Shown: piece after piece, positions 8,775 to 17,448 of the stretch | How the letters are laid out: each line of letters begins with the position of its first letter | How positions within the stretch are numbered: position 1 is the stretch's first letter | Origin: CAYSGX01 sp964518215 | GTDB taxonomy: Bacteria; Bacteroidota; Bacteroidia; Chitinophagales; CAIOSU01 | Direction: 5' to 3' | DNA length: 18,658 bases | Assembly: GCA_964518215.1 (NCBI GenBank) | Contig: CAZFFP010000078.1 | Location: 1 to 18,658, forward strand | The notes under the pieces: generated by a model | Database searches by the model: none | What the model was told of the DNA's origin: nothing | Seen by the model: the letters and a program-made list of their open reading frames with translations, nothing else | Position numbers and translations under genes: made by a program

Positions 8775-9536
8775 ATGCTTGTTAAATTCTCTGCACTTTT
8801 CTCTGCATTTTTTTATATCTCCATTTGTTGTTTTGGGCAGAACACTTACAATTTGAGCTATGCAACAGATATTCCAATAGGAGCCATTGCAATAGGAACA
8901 AACATTCCTCCTTTGTTTCTCAAAAAAAATAAGCCTGTATTAACAGAGCCTCAAATTCAAGAACTCAATGCCAACCATATTTGGAAATTAGACCGGTTTG
9001 TAACCAAACAATGGAATACCAAAGCAGCCATTTCCAGCGATGTATTTATGATTGGATCTATGGTTTTGCCTTCATTGTTACTCATCAACAAACAAGTGCG
9101 AAGTGAAGCCGGTGTTATAACCCTCATGTATGCCGAAACCTGGTTGCTCAACGCAGGCATTACCAACCTGACAAAAGAGTTGTTTAAAAGAAAACGCCCT
9201 TTTGTGTATAACCCAAATGCTCCGCTTTCTAAGAAAATGAAAGCCGATGCCACCAGTTCATTTTTTTCGGGGCATACTTCGTTTGCCGCTTCCTCATCGT
9301 TTTTTATGGCGAAAGTATATGCCGACACTAATCCTAATTCGAGATATAAACCTTATGTGTGGAGCGCTGCGGCAACTATTCCTTTAACTACAGCTATACT
9401 GCGGATTATTGCGGGCAAACATTTTCCAACCGATGTTTTTGTAGGCTATATAATAGGGGCAACCACCGGAATTTTAGTGCCACATCTGCACCGTCCCGTT
9501 GGAAGCAGAGGCAATCCATTTCGTGTTAAGCAATAA
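8775..9536 (+). CDS. PAP2-family phosphatase
   Basis: This protein of 253 residues begins with a signal peptide or first membrane segment (MLVKFSALFSAFFYISICCFGQ). All three phosphatase motifs are present: KELFKRKRP (134-142, the K-x6-RP motif), FFSGHTSF (SGH at 165-167) and RIIAGKHFPTDV (Arg210, His216, Asp220, the R-x5-H-x3-D motif). Hydrophobic segments around 87-108, 112-132, 197-214 and 220-237 suggest a membrane-bound enzyme with its active site on the periplasmic side. Substrates of this superfamily include undecaprenyl pyrophosphate, phosphatidylglycerol phosphate and lipid A; which applies cannot be told. The frame is open to an ATG at 8751 inside clpS, but the ATG at 8775, seven bases after the clpS stop, gives a cleaner signal sequence. 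Confidence 0.9.
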   Translation: MLVKFSALFSAFFYISICCFGQNTYNLSYATDIPIGAIAIGTNIPPLFLKKNKPVLTEPQIQELNANHIWKLDRFVTKQWNTKAAISSDVFMIGSMVLPSLLLINKQVRSEAGVITLMYAETWLLNAGITNLTKELFKRKRPFVYNPNAPLSKKMKADATSSFFSGHTSFAASSSFFMAKVYADTNPNSRYKPYVWSAAATIPLTTAILRIIAGKHFPTDVFVGYIIGATTGILVPHLHRPVGSRGNPFRVKQ

Positions 9537-9543
9537 ACGCTGA

Positions 9544-9575
9544 AGAATCGCTATTAATGATTCTGCTAATTTTTT
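9544..9575 (+). terminator. Weak terminator between convergent PAP2 and protease genes
   Basis: The 6-bp stem AGAATC/GATTCT (9544-9549 and 9559-9564) has a 9-nt loop and is followed by a run of six T at 9570-9575, just after the PAP2 stop. The stem is short, and the T run lies inside the last codons of the opposite gene, so this is only a candidate. Confidence 0.35.
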
Positions 9576-12500
9576 ACAAAACGTGCTTGCATTTTATTGT
9601 CATTGCCTATTACTTGAATGAAATATACTCCGGCATCTAACCGTGAAATATTTATGACATTGCTTTCTTTATCTTGTGTCAAAACAATTCTTCCCAATGC
9701 ATCATACACGATCAGTTTATTGAAATCATGGTTTCCGTTAATCTGCACATATACTTCATTCCCTGAAACAGGATTCGGATAAACAATCAGTTTGGCAATT
9801 GAAGTTTCTTTATCTATTAATGGTTTTGCATCTGATGTGTTCTTTTCATGCAAGCCGATTTTTGAAAAGTCATCTTCAATATTATTAGAGGAAAAAGACA
9901 CCGTTGATTGATTGGTAATGATATTCACCTTGTAATCTTCAACCTCACCGTTTTGAAATACTTCACATTCGCCCGGTAAAGAATTGAACTTCATTGAAAC
10001 CCGCATCCTTGTAGAGCCTGAAAATGTACCGTTTGGAACAGTAAAACTACCGCTGACGGATGAAGCATTGGTTCTGTTTCTACTGAACACCAATTCGTTA
10101 GACTCAAAAATTCCGTTGTTATTAAAATCTATCCAAACTCTGTAAGCCTCATTTCTGGATGAGCCTGACCAACCGGGAAATATGGTAACAGTATAAGAAC
10201 TGCCTTTGGTTAAATTAGTTGATAATCCTGTAAAATCACCATATCCTCCATTATCTCCAGATTCATTATCAATGGTATGCAAAACAACTCTGTTGATAAA
10301 TTCCCTGTTTGTTGAATTTCCTCTTGAAATACAATAGGTTATCTCAGCATCTAAAGTGGTAATGGTTACAGTGTTGCTTGGCGTAGAAATATTACCTGCC
10401 GCATCTTTGGCTCTTACGTGAAAGCTATAAGAGGTGCTTGCAGAAAGTCCGGTTACTATGGCTGCTGTTCCCGAAATCGTTCCCAAAAGAGTCGTTCCGA
10501 GATAAACATCATAACCCGTAACTCCAACATTATCGGTTGAAGCGTTCCACGATAAATCCACGCTGCTTTGAGTAATGTTGGATGCTGTGAGGTTGGTAGG
10601 CGCAGTGGGCGCTTCTGTGTCGGGAGGCGTTAGTGTGGTAACACTAATCGTATTACTGGCTGAAGAAACATTGCCTGCCGCGTCTTTCGCTCTTATATAA
10701 AAACTGTAAGTAGTACTTGCGGAAAGTCCTGTAATTGCAGCCGATGTGCCGGTAACGGTGAATATCTGAACGCCATTTCTATAAACATCATAACCCGTAA
10801 CTCCAACATTATCGGTTGATGCGTTCCACGATAAATCCACGCTGCTTTGAGTGATGTTAGATGCTGTGAGGTTGGTAGGCGCAGTGGGCGCTTGTGTATC
10901 AAGGTCGGCAGGAGTTAAATCAATAGTATAATCCTCAACTTCTCCGTATGTAAATGTTTCGCAAGAACCCGGAAAGCCATTATATTTCATAGATACTCTC
11001 ATTCTTGTTAAGCCCTCTAAAGCATGGTCGGGAACTGTAAAATTTCCGCTTACGGGCGATGCTGTAGTTGGTGAAAGAGAAAACACTTGTTCGTCAGGGT
11101 CGTCAAAACTACCATTGCGATTGTAATCAATCCATACGGAATATCCTTCGGGATAAACCGTACCCGTCCAAACCGGTGTAATGGTAATGGTGTAGGTATT
11201 TTGTTTTTTCAAAACAGCCGACAGGTTTGTAAAGTCGGAATATCCGCCTCCTGAACTGGAAGTATTATCTATTGCTTGCAACTGCACCCTGCCTATAAAC
11301 TCATCATTCACATTATTTCCTTTAGAACTGCAATATGTCAATGAATGGTCGGAAGTTGTAAACAACACAGATGCTGAATAAGCCGAACTGCTGCCGCTCG
11401 GACACACACTTCTCACTTGGGACTCATACTGCGTTTGCATACTCAGGTTGTTTATGGTAACAGTATTTTGTCCGGTGGCAACGACAGTCCAGGTAGAAGT
11501 TCCGGTGGGGCGATAACGCAATTCGTAGGACGCTCCTGCAACTGTGTTCCATGTTAATATTGCCGAATTAGATCCCACTCCCGACACAATCAATCCTGTA
11601 GGTGTGGTGGCATTACAAGCTACAGCATTGTTAATACCAGTTATAATGAGTGTATAATTTTGACTGTTGCCTGAAAGGGTTCCTTTGTGCGTAATGGTAA
11701 TGGTGTATAAGCCGGAGGCATTAGCCACTTCAACACGCTCGAAAGGGTCTTTAGTGTTGTCTCCCAAACCATTGGCATTAACGGCAGTTAATCTCCATGG
11801 AAAATGTGTGGTGCCGTTTTTTGTGATTCTGATATCCAGGTCGTTAACCAGTCTTGCCAAAGTTGAATTGGTGGCGGTGGTAGCAGTGCCGGGTCTGTCA
11901 GTCCATGAAATGGATGCCATGAGTTTAGAAATTCCATCGCTGTTAACTGTAACAGAATATGTTTGACCTTGAGATAAAGTAAGTTCGCTGATTATAGCAT
12001 GAGTACCGTTGGCAGAAATAACTTCAGCCGCGCGTTTGCTATTCATCACTCCCCAACCCCAGATGGCATCAGGGCCTACGGGACCTGCATCATCGGCAGT
12101 GTGCAGCACCAGTCCTTTTAATGTAGCTGCCCGCATGAAGGCACTAGTTACATTTTTTGCATGTTGTTGCAACAACAAAAGCGAACCGGAAACATTAGGT
12201 GATGCCATAGATGTACCCGAATAGGTTCCGTAAGCGGAGTTGTTGCCGGAAAATGTAGAATACACTCCTGCACCGTTTCCGGTAATATCTGGCTTTATTC
12301 TTAAATCATCGGTAGGTCCCTGACTGCTGAAACTGCTGATGCTTACGGAAGTGATATTCCCATTATTATCTACAGACGCATCATTGCAACTAGCAACCAC
12401 TAAATTATTTTTAGAAGTAGCAAAACCTGTGAGTTTATCATATTGAGGATTATTGGGGTCTAAAGGGGCAGTATTATAATTGGTGGTTCCGTCATTTCCG

Positions 12501-13279
12501 GCAGCTGCCACCATCAAATAATATGGAGCATTAAACATCAGATTGTCCCAGTCTCTCGAAACTGTAACATAAGCTCCGAAATAATATGCAGGCAATTGGT
12601 CTGAGCGATAGCCGTATGAATGATTGGAAACTAGCATGCCGTTACTTGCTGCTGAAGTAGCCTCCGTTAAATCGTTGTTCCATCGGTATCCTCTCACTCT
12701 TGACTGTGGCGCCATTCCTTTTGCCGATGATGTAAAGCCCGAAGCCGCAATAGTTCCGGTAACATGTGCCGCATGATTATCTAAAATGGTTCCTCCTTCA
12801 GAAGAAGCATCTTCTATCGAAACCCTGTCATTGCCTCCGGGTCCATCATATTCCTGATGCGTAATACGTGCATGTCCGGCATCCCAAACATGGGCTATCA
12901 TATTTTGTCCGTCCAGATTCAGTCCGGTAGAGCCGCCTATATTTACATGATTAGTTCTGGTAGTGCGTGCTGCCGCGACATTAAATGTTCTGTAATAAAT
13001 TAGATTTCCGTTATCGTCAATTTTCTGCAATTCGGCTGTGCCGTCACTTTCCAAAGGAATAATTATTGGAATATTGTTTCTTAAAGCATACTCCACAGCT
13101 CTTTTTTTATCTTCCTCCTGCTTAAATCTGAATTCACTTTCTAACTGTTTCAAAAATTCCTTATCATATCTTTCCGTAAGTGTTTGTTGTTCTTCTGCGG
13201 TTTGAGCAAGAGCAAAGAAACCCGAGAACAACAAAATGAACAGCAGCGCGTGCCGTTTGATGAAATGTAATGTTTTCAT
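9566..13279 (-). CDS. Secreted subtilisin-like (S8) serine protease with FN3 and GEVED domains and T9SS sorting domain
   Basis: This 1237-residue exoprotease begins with a signal peptide (1-26, ending FFALAQ). A short charged propeptide-like region follows. The S8 catalytic domain (about 115-430) has Asp133 in HVWDAGH, His169 in DNHAAHVTGTI, oxyanion Asn262 in AAAGNDGT and Ser357 in SGTSMASPN. After a jelly-roll domain (about 430-550) come FN3 (about 557-642), GEVED (about 648-788), two tandem FN3 (about 795-885 and 888-977) and a second GEVED (about 981-1120). The type A sorting domain starts at about 1163 (VYPNPVSGNE). The frame is open to 13318, but the ATG at 13279 begins the signal peptide. 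The two tandem FN3 repeats share an almost identical 113-base segment. It probably degrades extracellular protein, with FN3 and GEVED serving as spacers or adhesion domains. It is convergent with PAP2. Confidence 0.94.
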   Translation of the reverse strand: MKTLHFIKRHALLFILLFSGFFALAQTAEEQQTLTERYDKEFLKQLESEFRFKQEEDKKRAVEYALRNNIPIIIPLESDGTAELQKIDDNGNLIYYRTFNVAAARTTRTNHVNIGGSTGLNLDGQNMIAHVWDAGHARITHQEYDGPGGNDRVSIEDASSEGGTILDNHAAHVTGTIAASGFTSSAKGMAPQSRVRGYRWNNDLTEATSAASNGMLVSNHSYGYRSDQLPAYYFGAYVTVSRDWDNLMFNAPYYLMVAAAGNDGTTNYNTAPLDPNNPQYDKLTGFATSKNNLVVASCNDASVDNNGNITSVSISSFSSQGPTDDLRIKPDITGNGAGVYSTFSGNNSAYGTYSGTSMASPNVSGSLLLLQQHAKNVTSAFMRAATLKGLVLHTADDAGPVGPDAIWGWGVMNSKRAAEVISANGTHAIISELTLSQGQTYSVTVNSDGISKLMASISWTDRPGTATTATNSTLARLVNDLDIRITKNGTTHFPWRLTAVNANGLGDNTKDPFERVEVANASGLYTITITHKGTLSGNSQNYTLIITGINNAVACNATTPTGLIVSGVGSNSAILTWNTVAGASYELRYRPTGTSTWTVVATGQNTVTINNLSMQTQYESQVRSVCPSGSSSAYSASVLFTTSDHSLTYCSSKGNNVNDEFIGRVQLQAIDNTSSSGGGYSDFTNLSAVLKKQNTYTITITPVWTGTVYPEGYSVWIDYNRNGSFDDPDEQVFSLSPTTASPVSGNFTVPDHALEGLTRMRVSMKYNGFPGSCETFTYGEVEDYTIDLTPADLDTQAPTAPTNLTASNITQSSVDLSWNASTDNVGVTGYDVYRNGVQIFTVTGTSAAITGLSASTTYSFYIRAKDAAGNVSSASNTISVTTLTPPDTEAPTAPTNLTASNITQSSVDLSWNASTDNVGVTGYDVYLGTTLLGTISGTAAIVTGLSASTSYSFHVRAKDAAGNISTPSNTVTITTLDAEITYCISRGNSTNREFINRVVLHTIDNESGDNGGYGDFTGLSTNLTKGSSYTVTIFPGWSGSSRNEAYRVWIDFNNNGIFESNELVFSRNRTNASSVSGSFTVPNGTFSGSTRMRVSMKFNSLPGECEVFQNGEVEDYKVNIITNQSTVSFSSNNIEDDFSKIGLHEKNTSDAKPLIDKETSIAKLIVYPNPVSGNEVYVQINGNHDFNKLIVYDALGRIVLTQDKESNVINISRLDAGVYFIQVIGNDNKMQARFVKN
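10502..10893. repeat. Near-identical 113-bp direct repeat inside tandem FN3 domains
   Basis: The 113-base stretches 10502-10614 and 10781-10893 differ at three positions by eye and are offset by 279 bases (93 codons). They encode the N-terminal part of FN3 domains two and three of the protease, including TNLTASNITQSSVDLSW. The remaining part of each FN3 unit is clearly more divergent, so sequence identity stops abruptly within the domain. Confidence 0.9.
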
Positions 13280-13401
13280 TAAGGTTTGGTTTTGGTTAAT
13301 GTAATGGTTCACCAACAAGTTGATTGCTTACTTATTACACTTATTGGAGTTATAAAATTTTGAAGATATACTAATAGAGAATTTTTACACTACTTAAACA
13401 T

Positions 13402-13711
13402 TTATTTGTTATGTATTGCTTTTCTTTCTATAGTGAGGTCGTGAATGGCAACCAACACGTTGTCTCTGGCCAAGCAAAGAAAGGTCCATTTCCAACAGAT
13501 CAACAGCAAAGACTAAAGCATTATCGAAAGCTACCAAGGTATTTTCGGGAGCCAATTTAGCACCACCCCGATGCGCCACCACCAAAGCAGAAGAGCCGGC
13601 TTTTATCATAAAGGGGTTGGAATGGTCGTCAGTATCAGGTTCATCATTTTTCTTTTTGCAACCGGAAAAAACGATGGCAATAATGGAGATGAAAATCAAT
13701 AGTTGTTTCAT
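13402..13711 (-). pseudogene. Truncated, frameshifted glycerophosphodiester phosphodiesterase lipoprotein
   Basis: The ATG at 13711 starts a lipoprotein signal (MKQLLIFISIIAIVFSGC, lipobox FSGC) and an acidic linker. The first part of a GDPD domain follows: VVAHRGGAKLAPENTLVAFDNAL, with the family HRG and ENT motifs, then LLEMDL. Right after this the frame breaks, near 13468-13475. Shifting the frame by one restores ARDNVLVAIHDLTIER, the expected next GDPD block with its catalytic HD, up to a stop at 13402. The rest of the domain (roughly 170-200 residues in intact members) is missing. Both a frameshift and a 3' truncation are therefore present, and the gene is very probably dead. It lies between the protease and the sdh operon on the same strand. 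Confidence 0.8.
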
Positions 13712-13779
13712 GATGTTAGTTGGTTGTTGTAAAAGTAGGAAATTTTAAAAGTGTCGTATAGAATCTATTTCTAAAGAAC

Positions 13780-13813
13780 ACAAAAGCCCCAATCTCATGA
13801 CCGGGGCTTTTGT
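13780..13813 (-). terminator. Terminator of the sdh operon
   Basis: An 11-bp perfect stem (13780-13790 and 13803-13813, with AAAGCCCC/GGGGCTTT at the core) encloses a 12-nt loop 29 bases after the sdhB stop. On the minus strand the descending arm ends in CTTTTGTGTTCTTT. The symmetric AT flanks mean it could also work on the plus strand. Confidence 0.8.
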
Positions 13814-13841
13814 ATTTCTTTCAAAAAAAAATATGCTGTGA

Positions 13842-14618
13842 TTATCCCGCACCACCCTCACCCGATGGTTGATATTCTGAAGCTACGCTTGCCATAAAGT
13901 ATTCGCGGTTGAGGCGGGCTATGTTGGAAATAGAAATGCCTTTCGGACATTCGGCTTCGCAAGCGCCCGTGTTGGTGCATGCGCCAAAACCTTCGGCTTC
14001 CATTTGAGCAATCATATTTTTCACGCGGGTTTTGCGCTCGACCTGTCCTTGTGGCAACAAGGCAAGGTGCGATACTTTTGCCGATACAAACAACATGGCG
14101 GAAGCATTTTTACAAGCCGCCACACAAGCACCACAGCCAATGCAGGCAGCAGCATCGAACGCTTCATCGGCATTGGCTTTTTCTACCGGAATGGCATTGG
14201 CATCAACGGCTTGTCCGGTGCTTACGGAAATAAATCCTCCTGCTTGTATGATGCGGTCGAACGCGGCACGGTCAACCGTTAAATCTTTAATTACCGGAAA
14301 CGAAGTGGCGCGCCACGGCTCTACGGTGATGGTGTCGCCATCGTTGAAAGCGCGCATGTGCAACTGGCAGGTGGTGGTGCCTTTCCAGGGTCCGTGGGGC
14401 TGCCCATTGATATACATGCTGCACATGCCGCAAATGCCTTCGCGGCAATCGTGGTCGAATGCTACGGGGTCTTTTCCTTCGGTAATGAGTTGCTCGTTGA
14501 GCACATCAAACATTTCCAAAAACGACATCTCTTTTTCTACGCCTTTCACCTGATAGGTTTCAAACCCACCGGCATCGTTAGCATTTTTTTGTCTCCAGAC
14601 TTTCAGTGTAATGTTCAT
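13842..14618 (-). CDS. sdhB: Succinate dehydrogenase/fumarate reductase iron-sulfur subunit
   Basis: This 258-residue subunit carries electrons between the flavoprotein and the membrane cytochrome. Cysteine clusters are in the standard order: CREGICGMCSMYINGQ with a fourth cysteine in TTTCQLHM ([2Fe-2S]), CIGCGACVAACKN ([4Fe-4S]) and CTNTGACEAECPKGISI (which with the preceding cluster completes [4Fe-4S] and [3Fe-4S]). Length and spacing match the Bacteroidota type B enzyme. It is the last gene of the sdhC-sdhA-sdhB operon and is followed by a strong terminator. The 103 bases before its ATG hold the CGA-periodic repeat described separately. Confidence 0.96.
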   Translation of the reverse strand: MNITLKVWRQKNANDAGGFETYQVKGVEKEMSFLEMFDVLNEQLITEGKDPVAFDHDCREGICGMCSMYINGQPHGPWKGTTTCQLHMRAFNDGDTITVEPWRATSFPVIKDLTVDRAAFDRIIQAGGFISVSTGQAVDANAIPVEKANADEAFDAAACIGCGACVAACKNASAMLFVSAKVSHLALLPQGQVERKTRVKNMIAQMEAEGFGACTNTGACEAECPKGISISNIARLNREYFMASVASEYQPSGEGGAG

Positions 14619-14625
14619 TTCTTTT

Positions 14626-14722
14626 CGATTTTCGATGATTCGATTTTCGATATGCGACTGTTCGATGTTCGATATACGACCGGTTTTTTAGTCGAAAATC
14701 GCATATCGCACAGTCGAACATC
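14626..14722. repeat. CGA-periodic intergenic repeat between sdhA and sdhB
   Basis: CGA occurs at 14626, 14633, 14641, 14648, 14655, 14663, 14670 and 14677, with intervals 7, 8, 7, 7, 8, 7, 7, so the pattern repeats every 22 bases. After a short centre (14680-14691, CCGGTTTTTTAG), TCG occurs at 14692, 14699, 14706 and 14714 (intervals 7, 7, 8), which is the same pattern on the other strand. The repeat fills the sdhA-sdhB gap and its last base overlaps the sdhA stop codon. It lies inside the transcribed operon. Similar CGA-rich intergenic words are, as far as I recall, dispersed in many Bacteroidota genomes. Confidence 0.8.
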
Positions 14723-16641
14723 TATTTGTAGCTTCTCGTTACCAATTTCACATTTTCAAACACTAAGGGTTCCTTATTAAGAATGGCTTCTTTGCCTACT
14801 CCGTTAAATTCCCAGGCTGCTGCATAGCAGAAATTTTCATCATCGCGGGCGGCTTCGCCATCCACTTGAGATTCTTCGCGGAAGTGCCCGCCACACGATT
14901 CTCTTCTGTGCAAAGCATCCTGCACCATCAGTTCGCCCAACTCGATGAAGTCGGCTACCCGCATGGCTTTGGCTAATTCGGGATTGTATTCGTTTTCACT
15001 GCCTACTACTTTCACATTGCTCCAAAATTCTTCTCGCAGTTGCGCCAACATGCCCAATGCTTTTTTCAGTCCTTCTTCGTTGCGCGCCATGCCACAATAT
15101 TCCCACATAATTTTTCCCAACTCGCGATGGAAAGTTTCGGGCGATTTATTGCCTTTAATGCTGAACAATTTATTGATGATGTCTTTTACATTTTTTTCAG
15201 CTTCGGCAAACTCCGGCAAGTCGGTGCTAATTTTTGGTGTGGTAATTTCTCCCGAAAGATATTCACCAATGGTATAGGGCAACACAAAATAACCATCTGC
15301 CAACCCCTGCATCAAAGCGGAAGCGCCCAAACGATTGGCTCCGTGGTCGGAGAAATTAGCTTCGCCTATGGCATATAAACCGGGAACGGTAGTCATCAGG
15401 TTATAATCCACCCAAATGCCACCCATGGTGTAATGCACCGCAGGATAAATACGCATGGGAGTTTCGTAAGGATTTTCGCCTGTAATTTTTTCATACATAT
15501 CGAACAGGTTGCCATAGCGGGCGCTTACTACATTTTTGCCCAAACGTTTAATGGCATCGGCAAAATCGAGATATACCGCCAAGCCAGATTTCCCTACTCC
15601 GCGACCTTCATCGCATACTTTTTTGGCAGCACGAGAAGCCACATCGCGGGGCACTAAATTTCCGAAGGAAGGATACATTCTTTCCAGGTAATAATCACGG
15701 TCGCCCTCTGCAATCTGGCGCGGGTCTTTTCCACAGGCTTCTATTTTCTTCGGAACCCAAACCCGACCATCGTTGCGCAGCGATTCGCTCATCAACGTAA
15801 GTTTCGATTGATATTCGCCCGAAACGGGAATGCAGGTAGGATGAATTTGTGTGAAGCAAGGATTTCCGAAGAAAGCGCCTTTTTTATATGCTTTCCAAGC
15901 TGCGGTAACATTGCTGCCCATAGCATTGGTAGAAAGATAAAATACGTTCCCATATCCGCCCGAAGCCAACACTACGGCATGTGCTGAGTGGCGTTGAATT
16001 TCGCCCGTAACCAAATCGCGCGCAATGATGCCGCGGGCTTTGCCGTCCACAACCACCACTTCCACCATTTCGTGACGGTTATACATTTTAACAGTGCCTG
16101 CTGCAATCTGGCGGCTCAGCGATTGGTAAGCGCCAATCAACAACTGCTGTCCGGTTTGTCCGCGGGCATAAAAAGTTCTCGATACCTGCACACCGCCAAA
16201 CGAGCGGTTATCCAACAAGCCGCCATATTCGCGGGCGAAAGGAACCCCCTGCGCTACTGCCTGGTCTATAATGCTCACGCTGGCTTCAGCCAAACGATGC
16301 ACATTGGCTTCGCGTGCGCGATAGTCGCCACCTTTAACCGTGTCGTAAAACAAACGGAACACACTATCGCCATCATTGCGATAATTTTTCGCGGCATTAA
16401 TACCTCCTTGCGCTGCTATCGAATGCGCCCTGCGAGGGCTGTCCTGAAAGCAGAAACACTTCACATTATAACCCAACTCGCCCAAAGTGGAAGCGGCAGA
16501 AGCGCCTGCCAATCCGCTGCCAATCACGATAACATCGAGCTTGCGCTTGTTGGCGGGGCTGACCAATTTAATGGTGGAGCGATATTGTTTCCATTTGTCG
16601 GAAATAGGTCCTGCGGGAATTTTCGCGTCTAATTTTGACAT
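14722..16641 (-). CDS. sdhA: Succinate dehydrogenase/fumarate reductase flavoprotein subunit
   Basis: This 639-residue subunit oxidises succinate to fumarate (or the reverse) with covalently bound FAD. The dinucleotide fold VIVIGSGLAGASAASTLGE is near residue 40. The FAD-linking histidine is in RRAHSIAAQGGINA. Substrate and catalytic residues are visible in FTQIHPTCIP, YPAVHYTMGGIWVD and the HGANRLGASAL loop. The C-terminus has the usual RRESCGGHFREE segment. The frame opens at a TTG at 16650, but the ATG at 16641 (MSKLDAKIPAGP) is the likelier start, 13 bases after sdhC. It is the second gene of the operon. Whether the complex runs as dehydrogenase or fumarate reductase cannot be read from the sequence. 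Confidence 0.97.
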   Translation of the reverse strand: MSKLDAKIPAGPISDKWKQYRSTIKLVSPANKRKLDVIVIGSGLAGASAASTLGELGYNVKCFCFQDSPRRAHSIAAQGGINAAKNYRNDGDSVFRLFYDTVKGGDYRAREANVHRLAEASVSIIDQAVAQGVPFAREYGGLLDNRSFGGVQVSRTFYARGQTGQQLLIGAYQSLSRQIAAGTVKMYNRHEMVEVVVVDGKARGIIARDLVTGEIQRHSAHAVVLASGGYGNVFYLSTNAMGSNVTAAWKAYKKGAFFGNPCFTQIHPTCIPVSGEYQSKLTLMSESLRNDGRVWVPKKIEACGKDPRQIAEGDRDYYLERMYPSFGNLVPRDVASRAAKKVCDEGRGVGKSGLAVYLDFADAIKRLGKNVVSARYGNLFDMYEKITGENPYETPMRIYPAVHYTMGGIWVDYNLMTTVPGLYAIGEANFSDHGANRLGASALMQGLADGYFVLPYTIGEYLSGEITTPKISTDLPEFAEAEKNVKDIINKLFSIKGNKSPETFHRELGKIMWEYCGMARNEEGLKKALGMLAQLREEFWSNVKVVGSENEYNPELAKAMRVADFIELGELMVQDALHRRESCGGHFREESQVDGEAARDDENFCYAAAWEFNGVGKEAILNKEPLVFENVKLVTRSYK

Positions 16642-16654
16642 CTTTCTCAATTAT

Positions 16655-17347
16655 TTATTTCGTCAGAAAAAATACTACCGGAATCAAAGCAAAGCCAATG
16701 GGAATCACCACGGAAATAATGATGCCGAGCATTTTGATAACAGGCGTATAGGAAGAATGGTTGAGTCCTAAAGTTTGAAATCCGCTTTGAAAACCGTGCA
16801 GCAGGTGATATGCCAAAGGAATCATCGCCAACGTGTAAAATGCCACCCAAACCGGATTTTTGTAAGCTGTGTAAACAAGAGCGTAAAGGTCTTTGTATTC
16901 TTCGCCATCATACATCACCGTAGCGATATCGCCCCAGTGCATTTGATACCAAAACTTATAAAGGTGAATCACTAAGAAAAAGAAAATAAGAGAACCCAAC
17001 AAAGCCATGCTGCGCGAATACCAGGTGCTGTTTTTGCTTCCGGCAGTTTGGGCATAAGCTACCGAGCGGGCTTGTCTGTTTTTGTAAGCCAGATAAAAAC
17101 CATCTATGGCATGAAACAAGATGGAAGCATACAATACGTAAGAAATGATTTTTACCAAAGGGAAAGTGGTCATGAACTTAGCATATATGTTAAATGCTTT
17201 GCCCCCATCATTATAAAGCAATTGCAAATTTCCACTCATGTGCACAATAAGAAATGAAACGAGAAACAATCCCGTCAATGCCATGAGCAATTTTTTAGCT
17301 ATCGAATAAGTAAAGAACGATTGATACGCTGCAAGTTTCTGTGTCAT
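16655..17347 (-). CDS. sdhC: Succinate dehydrogenase/fumarate reductase cytochrome b subunit
   Basis: This 230-residue membrane anchor is of the type B (single, di-heme) class, with five hydrophobic helices at about 17-40, 60-85, 110-133, 160-182 and 200-227. Histidines suited to ligate two hemes b are in IVHMSGNLQL, LFHAIDGFYL, VIHLYKFWYQMH and YHLLHGFQSGFQ. It passes electrons between the iron-sulfur subunit and menaquinone. It is the first gene of the operon; the order cytochrome b, flavoprotein, iron-sulfur is typical for Bacteroidota. The start ATG at 17347 is preceded by a -7 box 24 bases upstream. Confidence 0.95.
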   Translation of the reverse strand: MTQKLAAYQSFFTYSIAKKLLMALTGLFLVSFLIVHMSGNLQLLYNDGGKAFNIYAKFMTTFPLVKIISYVLYASILFHAIDGFYLAYKNRQARSVAYAQTAGSKNSTWYSRSMALLGSLIFFFLVIHLYKFWYQMHWGDIATVMYDGEEYKDLYALVYTAYKNPVWVAFYTLAMIPLAYHLLHGFQSGFQTLGLNHSSYTPVIKMLGIIISVVIPIGFALIPVVFFLTK

Positions 17348-17370
17348 ACTGCTGAAAATATTTGGCGGGG

Positions 17371-17378
17371 CAAATTTA
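17371..17378 (-). promoter_or_regulatory. Candidate -7 box of the sdh operon
   Basis: On the minus strand this reads TAAATTTG, an exact TAnnTTTG match, 24 bases before the sdhC start. A TTTG stands upstream at 17395-17398, but the spacer is 16 bases, shorter than the usual 19 or so. The short leader and clean -7 box favour it as the operon promoter. Confidence 0.5.
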
Positions 17379-17448
17379 TGTAAGGAATTTTAAACAAAAG
17401 GCGCAAGGACGCAAATTGTTCATAATATTACCTTATTTGTATAATGTT

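Noticed and set aside
14032..14553. Long open frames antisense to sdhB, sdhA and other genes (also 15988-16632)
   Set aside because: They mirror strongly supported genes on the other strand and have no recognisable domains; they are by-products of codon composition.
14626..14722. CRISPR array
   Set aside because: The period of 7-8 bases with CGA anchors is far too short for repeats and spacers, and no cas genes are present.
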